Source: JAMOAW01 sp039908535 (GTDB lineage: Bacteria > Pseudomonadota > Magnetococcia > Magnetococcales > JADFZT01). Taken from it: a stretch of 64,000 nucleotides of DNA. A program made the translations under genes and the position numbers. The notes under the pieces were generated by a model that did no database searches, was not told the origin of the DNA, and saw nothing but the letters and a program-made list of their open reading frames with translations. Of this stretch, positions 34,050-43,297 are shown piece after piece; within the stretch, counting starts at the first letter, position 1; every line of letters starts with the position of its first letter. The stretch covers positions 21,286 through 85,285 of the forward strand of contig JAMOAW010000016.1 in assembly GCA_039908535.1 (NCBI GenBank), given 5' to 3'.

Positions 34050-35447
34050 TCATAGTTCAAACATAAAAAAGGCAATGGTCAAATAGTTGATAGACCCGAC
34101 CATATCGATAAAGGCCAAAGCCAGGGGACCAGCGGCAACGGCTGGATCGGCTCCAATCTTTTTGAAGAAAAAAGGCAACGACATGGCGATCACCGCCGCA
34201 AAAGAGATGCTCAAAGTCATGGCCAACCCCAACGTCATGGAAAGCACAGGGTTATGAAAAATAAAGTAGGATGCCACGGCCAAACAAGAGCCATAAAAGG
34301 CCCCTTGAATAAAATTGGCGGCCAACTCTTTGAACAACAATTTGAAAAAATGGGCGTTGTGTATGGTACCCAGGGCCAAACCACGCACCACCACTGCCCC
34401 TGTTTGACTCCCCGCATTGCCCGACATACCGATGACAATAGGAAAAAAGAAGGCCAATTGTACTACCGCTTCCAACGTTTTTTCAAACCCTTCTAAAATT
34501 GCCGAAACCAGCAAATAGGCAATAAAGGCGGTGATCAGCCAGGGGACACGGGCGCGAAAGATGGTCATAGAGGATTGCTGAAGAACATTGGTATTTTTAG
34601 AACCAATACCAGCCATTTTTAAAATGGCATTTGTGTTCTCTTCTTGGATAATGTCAATCAAATTATCAATGGTAATTTGTCCCACCAAAACCCCTAAATC
34701 ATCCACCACCGGCATAGCCAACAGACGATAGCGGGATATTTGGCTGGCCACGGTCCCTTGGTGGGTATCCACATGAACCTTGATCAATCGATTATGGGTA
34801 AACTCTTTGAGGGTTTTGTTTGGCTCAGCCAAAATGAGACGCCGTAAGGAGCAAACCCCCGTGAGTCGTTGCAGATCATCCACGACATAGAGATAAAAAA
34901 TCGAATCATGAGAAGGCATTTGCTGCACCGCCCGGATGGCACTGGCCGCCGTGGTAGACTCTGGAAGGGCCAGAATATTCATGTCCATCAGGCTACCTGC
35001 ACTGTTTTTTGCGTAAACAACCGTTTTCTCTTCGGTCTCTTGACGTGGTTTTTTTTGCTCCATAGCCTCCAAAAGGCGTTTGGCATCATTTTCGTCCAAG
35101 GCTTTGAGATAATTTTGCTGACTCTGAGGAGGCAATAGTTTCAATATCGCCAAGGCCTGTTCTAAACTGCAATGAGAGAGAATAAATTTTTTATGCTGGT
35201 CGCTCAGTTCAGTCAAAACTTGAGCCGCATGGGCAGGGGGGGCAATATGGCCAAAAATATCGGTGGCCCGGTGCTCCGCAAAGCCATTTAAAACATTGGC
35301 AATATCAACAGGCTTGAGTTTGCTCATCAGTTGGGTTAAATGAGAAAAGGCTCCCCGGCGATGGAGTCGAACAATTGTTTCGGAAATTTTGGCGTTTTTG
35401 GGCGGCGATGCAGCCGTCTTATCGTCATCCAGAACCATCATGGACAT
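34050..35447 (-). CDS. mgtE: MgtE-family magnesium transporter (copy 1)
   Basis: MgtE Mg2+ channel/transporter, 465 residues. The cytoplasmic N domain (about 20-135) is followed by two CBS domains (about 150-265: LALPESTTAASAIRAV, LLAMPVVDDLGVLVGQITI) and five membrane helices starting near 300, with VIGMSGNAGSQTGAVVVRGLALG and ADPAVAAGPLALAFIDMVG holding the pore Asp region. It is the second gene of a tandem pair, 45 bases after copy 2. The two differ through most of the N domain, so they are not a recent copy. Confidence 0.93.
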   Translation of the reverse strand: MSMMVLDDDKTAASPPKNAKISETIVRLHRRGAFSHLTQLMSKLKPVDIANVLNGFAEHRATDIFGHIAPPAHAAQVLTELSDQHKKFILSHCSLEQALAILKLLPPQSQQNYLKALDENDAKRLLEAMEQKKPRQETEEKTVVYAKNSAGSLMDMNILALPESTTAASAIRAVQQMPSHDSIFYLYVVDDLQRLTGVCSLRRLILAEPNKTLKEFTHNRLIKVHVDTHQGTVASQISRYRLLAMPVVDDLGVLVGQITIDNLIDIIQEENTNAILKMAGIGSKNTNVLQQSSMTIFRARVPWLITAFIAYLLVSAILEGFEKTLEAVVQLAFFFPIVIGMSGNAGSQTGAVVVRGLALGTIHNAHFFKLLFKELAANFIQGAFYGSCLAVASYFIFHNPVLSMTLGLAMTLSISFAAVIAMSLPFFFKKIGADPAVAAGPLALAFIDMVGSINYLTIAFFMFEL

Positions 35448-35492
35448 GGCGGTCTCTTTCTTTTATTAAGTTAATGAGTAGTAGTCTTAGGT

Positions 35493-36890
35493 TTAGAGCC
35501 CATATACCGTGGTGGCGATCACCAGATAATTAACGACCCCCAGGACATCAACCGTCGTCAGCACGTAGGGTCCACCGCCAATAGCGGGATCATGTCCTAA
35601 TTTTTGTAATAACAGTGGTAAACTAGACGCAATAATGCCCGCATAGGTAATATTAGAAAGAATACTGATGCCAACGACAAAGGCCAAAATCGTACTTTTA
35701 AACACCACATATGCGTAGGTAGAAAGACAAAGACCGTAAAAAATACCAATGAGCAAACCGACTTTAGTCTCTTTGAACAAGAGTTTATAATAGTCATTCA
35801 CCGTGATGGCCCCTGTGCCCAAACCACGCACCGCCACAACGGCGGTTTGGCTGCCAACATTGCCCGCCATGCCAAAGATCATCGGCATAAAAAAGCTTAA
35901 CTGGATCACCTTGGCCATGGTTCCTTCAAAAAAACCAAGAATCCAGGCCGCCAACAATCCACCCAGAAAGGGGGCTGCCAACCAAGGAAGGCGGGTTTTA
36001 GCAACATTGGTAAAGGGTTGAGCGAGGATGCTCAATTTGTGTTCAATATCCACACCCACCGTTTTGAGCATGGCGTGGGTATCGGCCTCTTGGATGACGT
36101 GGATCAGGTCATCGACGGTAATAATTCCGCGTAACACGCCTTGATCATTTACCACTGGAATAGCCATTAAATCGTGTTGGGTCACCAGTTTGGCCGCCTC
36201 TTCTTGTGGGGTGTCGATATTGACGGTATGGACACGCACTTCCATAATGTCGCGAATCAGAGTTTTGGTGGGCGAGAGCAATAAACGGCGCAACGAACTG
36301 ACACCGGTTAAACGGTTGTTTTCATCCAGGACATAGACGTAAAAGACAAATTCGTGAAAGGGTAAACCATGCAAGGCCTCCAAGGCTTCTGCCGCTGTGA
36401 GGGTCTCTTGAATGGCAAAAAATTGCGAGGTCATGAGGTTGCCAGCGGTATCGGGCAGATATTGCAGAAGATCTTGAACCTCTTTTTGGGATTTTTGTCC
36501 CATGGCATTCATGAGATGATCGCCCACCTCCGGACTTAAAATACCGATGATTTGGCTACGGGTATCGGGAGGGAGGCTCTCTAAAATGGGAACCGCCCGA
36601 TCCAGAGTCATTAAAGAGATAATATGGATTTGGAAATCCTCATTTAACTCCTTTAAAGTCTCTCCAGCCTGTTGGGTATTGGGGATCAGGTTGAAAAGGT
36701 CCATGGCCTCATCAACATCCTCTGAGGAGTTGATGACCAAGGCGATATCCGCCGGAAGCAGTTTTCCAATCACGCGGGTGAGTTGGGTGGTGGCCCCTTT
36801 GTGGTATAAACGACGGATGGTCTCCACATACATGGGGGCTTGGTGCGTTTCTATCGCGTTTTGAGGTTCGTCAACGACCATCATGCTCAT
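35493..36890 (-). CDS. mgtE: MgtE-family magnesium transporter (copy 2)
   Basis: Second full MgtE, also 465 residues, encoded immediately upstream of copy 1. N domain, CBS pair (IQETLTAAEALEAL; LMAIPVVNDQGVLRGIITVDDL) and membrane domain with MIFGMAGNVGSQTAVVAVRGLG and HDPAIGGGPYVLTTVDVLG. Both begin with M-S-M-M-V-(L/V)-D and share MSMMV and CBS layout. The pair may be expressed from a promoter in the 600-base gap at 36891-37497. Paralogues might differ in ion choice or Mg2+ gating. Confidence 0.93.
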   Translation of the reverse strand: MSMMVVDEPQNAIETHQAPMYVETIRRLYHKGATTQLTRVIGKLLPADIALVINSSEDVDEAMDLFNLIPNTQQAGETLKELNEDFQIHIISLMTLDRAVPILESLPPDTRSQIIGILSPEVGDHLMNAMGQKSQKEVQDLLQYLPDTAGNLMTSQFFAIQETLTAAEALEALHGLPFHEFVFYVYVLDENNRLTGVSSLRRLLLSPTKTLIRDIMEVRVHTVNIDTPQEEAAKLVTQHDLMAIPVVNDQGVLRGIITVDDLIHVIQEADTHAMLKTVGVDIEHKLSILAQPFTNVAKTRLPWLAAPFLGGLLAAWILGFFEGTMAKVIQLSFFMPMIFGMAGNVGSQTAVVAVRGLGTGAITVNDYYKLLFKETKVGLLIGIFYGLCLSTYAYVVFKSTILAFVVGISILSNITYAGIIASSLPLLLQKLGHDPAIGGGPYVLTTVDVLGVVNYLVIATTVYGL

Positions 36891-37033
36891 TTAATTCTTC
36901 TTTCTCTGATTTCATAGAGGTGAAAGCAGGAATGGGCACACAGTATCGTGGGTATCAACATCTATTGCCCTACCACAATTTAGTAAGGTAACAAAAGTAG
37001 AAAACCTTAAGCACCTTTTGCAGAAATCTCTAC

Positions 37034-37056
37034 AAAAAAGGGCCTACACCTTTTTT
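37034..37056. terminator. Terminator-like hairpin in mgtE leader region
   Basis: AAAAAAGG and CCTTTTTT arms with a seven-base loop. The A and T runs make it terminator-like on both strands. On the minus strand it lies about 145-165 bases before the mgtE copy 2 ATG, so it could be an attenuator. Confidence 0.55.
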
Positions 37057-37079
37057 ACGGGATCAACGAGAGTGAAAAG

Positions 37080-37161
37080 AGCTTTGAACGTGCAGCGGGG
37101 AAGATCGAAGGAGGGAAAACCGTGGTCGAACGTCCTCTGAATTCTACGACGTATCAAAGCT
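37080..37161. other. Long-range inverted repeat, possible structured RNA
   Basis: AGCTTTGAACGT (37080-37091) pairs with ACGTATCAAAGCT (37149-37161), 12 pairs with one bulged A, closing a 57-base GA-rich interior with a further GAGG/CCTC pairing. It may be a leader RNA or small RNA. It matches no family I recognise. Confidence 0.45.
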
Positions 37162-37497
37162 GTTCATACTGTGTGTGTCCACATATCCTCCATTATTAAG
37201 TTAATAGTCCATTAAGGTTAATTTTTTGTCTGTCACAAGTCAAGAAGTTTATCATTTTTTTTTAGAAACCCCATTGAGTAATTTTGAGGAAACGCCTTCT
37301 TTTTGACGGATAGGTAAATTATCTTGACTTGGAGAGGCAATAAAGTCCAAATATAGAGGAGAAAGGGTCCCGAAGTGGCATGTTACCTTGAAAGATCGCT
37401 ATTGGTTCTGATATTAATTAAAAATGAGAGTTAAAAATCCAGTTGGATTTACGGTCATGGATGTGTACCAGAACGAAACATGTTAAGAGGTAAATAA

Positions 37498-38340
37498 ATG
37501 ATGAATGACACAGACATGGAGGAGTTGAATCCTTTTAAAACCATTCTTCTGGCGACAGATGGTTCTGAGTTCAGTGCCGGTGTGGAGCAGGTGGGCATGG
37601 AGATGGCCTCCCAGCATCAATCGCAGTTGTATGTATTGCGACTATTGTTGTCTGAAGAGGGGAGTGACGAGGCCAGTGCCGAAGAGCAAGAGGCCAAAAT
37701 TGACCTGGAACGGGTGATCCATCAGAGTGCCGAACGGGGGATTTCTTGTACCCCTTTGATCCAATTTTGCCAGGAACCCAGCCAAGGAATTCTATCGACC
37801 ATCAAAGATGTCGGGGCGCAACTGGTGATTTTAGGGTGTCGAGGACGACGGGGGTTGGCCAAACTGATGGTCGGTGATGCCACCACCAAGGTGATTGACA
37901 AAGCCGAATGCTCGGTGTTGGTGGTGTCGCGTTTGGTGACCAGTTGGAACAGTGGGGTGCTGTTGGCTTTAGACTCCATGGAGCCAGATGGAGACCGAGC
38001 CGCCTTGGCCGCCTTTCACTTGGCGCAATCTGCGCAAGTACCGCTGACCATTTTGTTGGTTGTCGATGACGACGAGGTGGAAGATCGAGAAAATTATCAA
38101 TTGCTCAACCGTCTGGTGGCTATGGCTAAATTAAAAAATCTGGAAGTGGATAGTATGGTGCAATCGGGGGAAATCGACGATGTCATCTTAGAAGTGGCGC
38201 GACAACGCTCGGCAGACATTATCGTCTGTGAACCACGTGATCGGTCGGTCATAGAAAAACTGTTTAATACCAATAAACTGATTCATCTTATTGGTCGGGC
38301 TCGTTGTCCGGTGATGGTGGTGCAAGGGCCAGAGTCGTAG
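37498..38340 (+). CDS. Universal stress protein with two USP domains
   Basis: Tandem UspA-like protein, 280 residues. The first domain (about 12-145) has FKTILLATDGSEFS at the start and the nucleotide-loop pattern ILGCRGRRGLAKLMVGDAT (G-x2-G-x9-G-S/T style) and VLVVSR. The second domain (about 150-278) is more diverged and lacks the full loop. USP proteins support stress survival and many bind ATP. AAGAGG lies ahead of the ATG at 37498. Separate transcript from the divergent mgtE pair. Confidence 0.88.
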   Translation: MMNDTDMEELNPFKTILLATDGSEFSAGVEQVGMEMASQHQSQLYVLRLLLSEEGSDEASAEEQEAKIDLERVIHQSAERGISCTPLIQFCQEPSQGILSTIKDVGAQLVILGCRGRRGLAKLMVGDATTKVIDKAECSVLVVSRLVTSWNSGVLLALDSMEPDGDRAALAAFHLAQSAQVPLTILLVVDDDEVEDRENYQLLNRLVAMAKLKNLEVDSMVQSGEIDDVILEVARQRSADIIVCEPRDRSVIEKLFNTNKLIHLIGRARCPVMVVQGPES

Positions 38341-38391
38341 GATTTTATTTGTTTGTCATCTAAATAAATTCGAATAAGGGAGTTGGTAGAC

Positions 38392-39381
38392 GTGGATTCA
38401 CCAAAAGATCTCAATGTGCCCGAACTGTATGCGCAAGGGTTAGTTCATGCCGCTTTGGAGCCCGATGTTTTAAAAATTGCCGCTTGGTTGGCTGGGGCAG
38501 AAGATATTTCGGTCACCCCGTTTGCCAAATGGTATATTTATCTTGCTGAACGATTGATCGATTTGGCTCCGAAACCAGAGAATGGGTTTCAGGCCCGTCC
38601 TCGGCGAACGATTCCAATCCCTAAAATCGGTCGCAATGAGGCCTGCCCGTGTGGATCTGGCAAAAAATATAAACAGTGTCATTTGGGCCAAGAGAATGTG
38701 GTGGCCTGGAAATTGGGTTCACCTACTCCGGCCATTCGGACCATGGCGGTGGCCAATTTAATTCATGCGTTACCCGTGAGCGTTCTGGATACGGTCCCTC
38801 GGGAAAAGGCCAGCGAGTTGGTCTTGGTGGAGATGGCGGTGGCTTACCATCGCAGTGGGCATGTCGAAACAGGGTTGGAACTTTTGAAACAAGTTTTGGA
38901 TGGCGAGCGCGAAGATCCCAACTTGTTGTTTGATTATTGGGTGGCCCGTTATGCCGAATGGTTGGTGGAAGCCGACAGCTCAGGGGAGGCCGAGCGGTTT
39001 TTGCTGGATGAATTCGACCAGCTGCGCCGCGTAGAAGGGTGGCAGGTTGCCCAAAAGCTCGCCGCTTTTTATCTGGATCAGGGGGATTTGGATGCCGCTG
39101 AAACCTGGATCGAAGAGGCGTTGCAGGGAGCCGCAGAAAATCCATTTAACCATTATTTAAACGGTTTACTGAATCACTCCTTAGATAAATGGGAAAGTGC
39201 TATCCAAGCCTACGAAAAGGCGCGGGAGTATTCCAATAAGTTTCGTGAAGAAGAGAAGGCCTATATGATACGCTTGGTAGACGAATCCTTGGAACGGGCC
39301 CGCGATCAGCGCCCGCTGGACGATGAAGAAGAGAGTGACAACGCCACCCAAGATGAGACGGAGATGGAGTCTTCTTTATGA
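38392..39381 (+). CDS. SEC-C motif / TPR-like protein upstream of aspS
   Basis: Protein of about 329 residues with an N-terminal region, a SEC-C zinc motif (GRNEACPCGSGKKYKQCH, near residue 85) and a C-terminal helical repeat part (LNGLLNHSLDKWESAIQAYEKA) that looks TPR-like. The SEC-C motif binds zinc and often mediates contact with ribosome-linked or SecB-type partners, but the role here is unknown. A GTG at 38392 is preferred, nine bases after GGGAG; TTG 38383 is the longer option. The stop overlaps the aspS start (ATGA), so the two are translationally coupled. Confidence 0.78.
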   Translation: MDSPKDLNVPELYAQGLVHAALEPDVLKIAAWLAGAEDISVTPFAKWYIYLAERLIDLAPKPENGFQARPRRTIPIPKIGRNEACPCGSGKKYKQCHLGQENVVAWKLGSPTPAIRTMAVANLIHALPVSVLDTVPREKASELVLVEMAVAYHRSGHVETGLELLKQVLDGEREDPNLLFDYWVARYAEWLVEADSSGEAERFLLDEFDQLRRVEGWQVAQKLAAFYLDQGDLDAAETWIEEALQGAAENPFNHYLNGLLNHSLDKWESAIQAYEKAREYSNKFREEEKAYMIRLVDESLERARDQRPLDDEEESDNATQDETEMESSL

Positions 39382-41189
39382 ATCGCAGCCACTATTGCAA
39401 CGAAGTTGGTCTCTCTCTAATTGGACAACGGGTGGATCTGGCTGGTTGGGTCAACCGTCGTCGGGACCATGGCGGGGTAATTTTTATCGATTTACGGGAT
39501 CGGAGTGGAATTATCCAGGTTGTTTTTAGCCCGTTACAACATCCCGATATCCATGCCCAGGCCCATTCGGTGCGCAATGAATTTGTTTTGCGTATTCAGG
39601 GTGTGGTGATCCAGCGTACCAAAGAGACGGAGAATCCAAATCTTGCGACTGGGATGGTGGAGGTGATGGTGGATTATTTGGAAATTCTCAACGCCTCCCT
39701 GCCCATTCCCTTTCAACTGGACGATACGGATATCAACGAAAGCACTCGGTTGGTCAATCGCTTTTTGGATTTACGTCGACCAGCGATGCAACGCAACCTG
39801 TTTTTTCGACATCGGGTGATGCAAACAACGCGGCGTTTTTTGGATGAATCTGGTTTTATTGAGGTGGAAACCCCCATGCTGACCCGTTCGACCCCGGAGG
39901 GTGCGCGGGATTATTTGGTGCCATCGCGGGTGAATCCAGGTCAATTTTATGCCTTACCCCAGTCGCCCCAATTGTTTAAACAGTTGTTGATGATGGCGGG
40001 TTTTGATCGTTATTTTCAAATTACCCGCTGTTTTCGGGATGAAGATTTGCGTGCCGATCGGCAACCGGAATTTACCCAGATCGATTTAGAGGCCTCTTTT
40101 GTTGAACCACAAGACATCATGTCGATCACCGAACAGATGGTCGCCCGCCTGTTTAAAGAGGGGCTTGGGATAGAGTTATCTCTGCCGTTGCCCTGTATGA
40201 CCTATGCCCAGGTGATGGACCGCTATGGTGTGGATGCCCCAGATTTACGAATTGATTTACAGTTGGTGGATGTGACGGATGCCATGCGTCAGACGGGATT
40301 TAAAGTATTTGCCCAAGCCGCCAATCGCACCGGCGGTTGGGGAGAACATGGCGTCGTTAAGGTATTGCGGGTGCCCGGGGGGGGGCGTTTAACCCGGAAG
40401 ATGATCGACGAATATACAGAATTTGTCTCAATTTATGGGGCTTCCGGGTTGGCTTGGATCAAGATCAATGGGCCTTGGCAAGAGGATGGGTGGCAATCGC
40501 CTATCGTCAAATTTTTCTCTGCGAGCGAAAAACAGGCCATTGAGGATGCTACCGGGGTTGAGACCGGGGATATTCTCTTTTTTGGTGCAGATAAGCTCCG
40601 GGTTGTCAACGAAGCGTTGGGACGTTTGCGGGTTCGGGTTGGACGGGATATGGGATTTATGAACAACGACCGTTTTGCCCTGCTTTGGGTGACCGATTTT
40701 CCGTTATTGGATTGGGATGCCCAGGGTCAGCGCCCAGCGGCGGTGCATCACCCATTTACTGCCCCGCATCCAGAGGATGTGGGCATGTTGGATCAGGTTT
40801 CGGCCCAATTTGGCCAGCAAATTCGCTCGCGTGCCTATGATTTGGTTTTGAATGGCATTGAGGTGGGGGGAGGCTCAATTCGTATCCACGATCCAGAAAT
40901 TCAGCAGCGTTTATTTGCGCTCCTGCGCATTGGTGCCCAAGAAGCGCACGAAAAATTTGGCTTTTTATTAAAGGCGTTGGAGTTTGGTGCGCCGCCCCAT
41001 GGTGGGTTGGCATTGGGTTTAGATCGGTTAGTGGCTTTGATGCTGGGTTTGGATTCCATTCGCGATGTGATCGCCTTTCCTAAGACCCAAAAGGCGGCAT
41101 GTACGTTAACCTCCGCCCCCTCCATAGTGGATGCGAGCCAGTTACAAGAGCTGCATTTGCGCAGTACCTGGAAAAAATTGACCGAATGA
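39378..41189 (+). CDS. aspS: Aspartate--tRNA ligase
   Basis: Bacterial-type AspRS, 603 residues. The N-terminal OB fold has DLAGWVNRRRDHGGVIFIDLRDRSG. Class II motifs follow: FIEVETPMLTRSTPEGARDYLV, FYALPQSPQLFKQLLM, ITRCFRDEDLRADRQPEFTQID (motif 2), and GLALGLDRLVALMLG (motif 3). The GAD insertion domain typical of bacteria is present in the middle. Coupled to the SEC-C gene upstream. Whether it is discriminating for tRNA-Asp or also charges tRNA-Asn cannot be told here. Confidence 0.97.
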   Translation: MNRSHYCNEVGLSLIGQRVDLAGWVNRRRDHGGVIFIDLRDRSGIIQVVFSPLQHPDIHAQAHSVRNEFVLRIQGVVIQRTKETENPNLATGMVEVMVDYLEILNASLPIPFQLDDTDINESTRLVNRFLDLRRPAMQRNLFFRHRVMQTTRRFLDESGFIEVETPMLTRSTPEGARDYLVPSRVNPGQFYALPQSPQLFKQLLMMAGFDRYFQITRCFRDEDLRADRQPEFTQIDLEASFVEPQDIMSITEQMVARLFKEGLGIELSLPLPCMTYAQVMDRYGVDAPDLRIDLQLVDVTDAMRQTGFKVFAQAANRTGGWGEHGVVKVLRVPGGGRLTRKMIDEYTEFVSIYGASGLAWIKINGPWQEDGWQSPIVKFFSASEKQAIEDATGVETGDILFFGADKLRVVNEALGRLRVRVGRDMGFMNNDRFALLWVTDFPLLDWDAQGQRPAAVHHPFTAPHPEDVGMLDQVSAQFGQQIRSRAYDLVLNGIEVGGGSIRIHDPEIQQRLFALLRIGAQEAHEKFGFLLKALEFGAPPHGGLALGLDRLVALMLGLDSIRDVIAFPKTQKAACTLTSAPSIVDASQLQELHLRSTWKKLTE

Positions 41190-41226
41190 TGGGGTATGTG
41201 AAACAAAAAAATCCACAGGACATGAC

Positions 41227-43011
41227 ATGAATTTTGAGAAAAAATTATGGATTGTTCTATTTTTTTGGTTAAATTCTGCCTGTTTGGTCTGGGCATCCCC
41301 CACAACATTAGAATATCGAATTGTTTTAGAGGGGGTAGAGGAGTCTACCCTTCTTTCTCTCCTAGAGGAGAGTTCCACCAGTCGCACATTGATGGAGCAT
41401 CCTCCTGAAACAAAAAGTATTTTACGTCATCGAGCCATGCAAGACGAAAAGCGTCTTGCTCAGGCATTAAACTCGCGGGGTTATTTAGATGCTCTGGTGA
41501 CGGCGCAAATAGATTTTGAAGTTTCTCCCATCCTGTTGACCTTCCACATAGATCTTGGTCCTTTATATCGATTTGAAAAATTATCCATAATTACCAATAA
41601 ATTGGATGCTAATTTTATTCCGCCCCCTTTTTCTGCTTTGGGTCTTCATAAAGGAGGAGCAGCGATTTCTCGATTGATATTAGATGCCAATCCTCTTTTG
41701 ATGCAAAAAGCCCAGGAGCAGGGCTATGCTTTTGCGGTGAGTAAAACGTATCAAGCGAGCATAGACAGAGAAAAACATCTACTTGATTTAGAGTTATATC
41801 TGGAACTCGGCTCCAAAATTCGTTTGGGCCGTGCTGACTTTACAGGGGTGGAAACAGTGGAAAAGGCCTACTTGCAAGAGTTTATCCATTGGCAACCAGG
41901 TCAGCTCTATCATCCAGCTACTTTAGAAAAATTGCGCAAGGCGTTGGTGCAAACCAATCTGTTTGGCATAGTTCGGGTGGCGTTGTCTTCGCAAGCGGAT
42001 CAACAAGGGTTTTATCCGGTCTTATTGACATTAATGGAAAAAAAGCCCCGCACGGTGCGGGGTGGTTTGCGGTTTAGCACAGATACCGGGTTAGGGGTGA
42101 CCGGAGGGTGGGAGCATCGCAATTTTCTCGGTAAAGGGGAAAATTTGGTGGTGGACGGCCAAGCGGCGTTAAATGCGCAAAGTTTAAAAACCACATTGGG
42201 AAAGTCACACTTTTTAATTCAAGATCAGACGGTGCTGGGTTCTCTTTTGGTGCAAACCGACGATACCGATGCCTATGATCGGACTTCGGTTGAGACAGCG
42301 GTTGGGCTTGAGCGAAGTTTCACCTCACAGATCAAAGGCTCTTTGAGTTGTTCCTATCGTTTGGTGGATTTGACCGAAAAGTCCAATCAAACACAGAACA
42401 ATTATGGCCTTCTCTCTTTGCCCACGAAGCTTGAAATGGATACGAGCAACGATTTGTTAGACCCAAAGCGTGGTTGGCGTTTGACTTTGCGGGCTACCCC
42501 CTATGTGGAGACCTTGGAGAATGGTTCCCATTTTGGCAAATTGCAACTGGAGCATCGCCGTTATATGACGTTAAAAAAGGCCCCACAATTCATTTTTGCG
42601 GGACGGGTGAGTGTGGGGAGTTTGCTTGGGGCGGAGCGGGAAAAAGTGCCCGCCGATGAACGATTTTATGTGGGAGGGGGTGGATCGTTGCGGGGATATG
42701 CCTATCAATTGGCCGGGCCATTGGATGTGGATCAGAAACCACTAGGGGGGATATCGGCGTTAGAGATGGGGGGGGAAATGCGGATTAGAGTAAGCGAATC
42801 AATTGAATTAGCAACATTTTTAGAGGCCGGGAGGGCCTATGAGTCGGTTGTGCCCGATTTTAACGATGCGATGTTTGTAGGCGTTGGGGTTGGTATGCGT
42901 TATCACAGCCCTGTTGGACCATTTCGGATAGATGTGGCCATGCCGTTGGATAAACGAGATGGGGTGAAGGATGATTGGCAATTTTATTTAAGTTTAGGTC
43001 AGGCGTTTTAA
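41227..43011 (+). CDS. tamA: Translocation and assembly module TamA (Omp85 family)
   Basis: Outer-membrane beta-barrel protein, 594 residues, with a signal peptide (about 1-25, ending before SPTTLEYRIV). POTRA-like repeats lie in the first half, followed by a 16-strand barrel containing FYVGGGGSLRGYAYQLAGPLD (the conserved R-G-Y/F lid motif) and a terminal aromatic strand ending in F. With TamB it is thought to help build outer-membrane proteins or move lipids. tamB follows after about 290 bases of repeats. Same order as in E. coli. Confidence 0.93.
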   Translation: MNFEKKLWIVLFFWLNSACLVWASPTTLEYRIVLEGVEESTLLSLLEESSTSRTLMEHPPETKSILRHRAMQDEKRLAQALNSRGYLDALVTAQIDFEVSPILLTFHIDLGPLYRFEKLSIITNKLDANFIPPPFSALGLHKGGAAISRLILDANPLLMQKAQEQGYAFAVSKTYQASIDREKHLLDLELYLELGSKIRLGRADFTGVETVEKAYLQEFIHWQPGQLYHPATLEKLRKALVQTNLFGIVRVALSSQADQQGFYPVLLTLMEKKPRTVRGGLRFSTDTGLGVTGGWEHRNFLGKGENLVVDGQAALNAQSLKTTLGKSHFLIQDQTVLGSLLVQTDDTDAYDRTSVETAVGLERSFTSQIKGSLSCSYRLVDLTEKSNQTQNNYGLLSLPTKLEMDTSNDLLDPKRGWRLTLRATPYVETLENGSHFGKLQLEHRRYMTLKKAPQFIFAGRVSVGSLLGAEREKVPADERFYVGGGGSLRGYAYQLAGPLDVDQKPLGGISALEMGGEMRIRVSESIELATFLEAGRAYESVVPDFNDAMFVGVGVGMRYHSPVGPFRIDVAMPLDKRDGVKDDWQFYLSLGQAF

Positions 43012-43020
43012 TTTTTATTA

Positions 43021-43131
43021 TTTAAAAAAAAAGGGGTCTGGGGGATTGCCCCCAGGGTTTTGCTTTTGACTTCGGTTTTGCTTCCTACAAATAGCAGGGG
43101 GGTTGGGGGATGCAATCCCCCAAGGTCTTGA
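43021..43131 (+). repeat. Family B repeat
   Basis: Right half first (GGGGTCTGGGGG, GGGGGATTGCCCCC hairpin), a CTTCGGTTTTGCTTCC spacer, then an inverted left half (GGGGGATGCAATCCCCC, AAGGTCTTGATTTT). Lies between tamA and tamB. Confidence 0.9.
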
Positions 43132-43145
43132 TTTTATTTTTTATA

Positions 43146-43275
43146 ATGTTTCAGAAAAATAAAAATCAAGACCTTGGGGGGCGGAGAACCGCCCCCCAAT
43201 TCCCCCCACCCTTTTTTTTTACTCTTAAAAAAAAGAGGGGGGCTGGGGGATTCATCCCCCAGGGTTTTGATCTTA
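43146..43275 (+). repeat. Family A repeat, right end missing
   Basis: Begins ATGTTTCAGAAAAATAA, has hairpins 1-3, lacks the GCCCGCAGGGC end. It closes just before the tamB ribosome site AAGGGG. Confidence 0.9.
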
Positions 43276-43297
43276 ATCCTTTTAAGGGGATTTTTTT

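Larger units (their letters stand above)
36891..37497. other. Long divergent gap upstream of mgtE pair and usp gene
   Basis: 607 bases without a gene. It holds a terminator-like hairpin (37034-37056) and a long inverted repeat (37080-37161). I looked for a magnesium M-box and could not recognise one. Confidence 0.5.

Noticed and set aside
36891..37497. Magnesium M-box riboswitch upstream of mgtE
   Set aside because: The conserved M-box core could not be recognised on the minus strand; only generic hairpins are seen.
38723..39145. Antisense frame within the SEC-C gene
   Set aside because: Compositional shadow of the plus-strand coding sequence; no domain.
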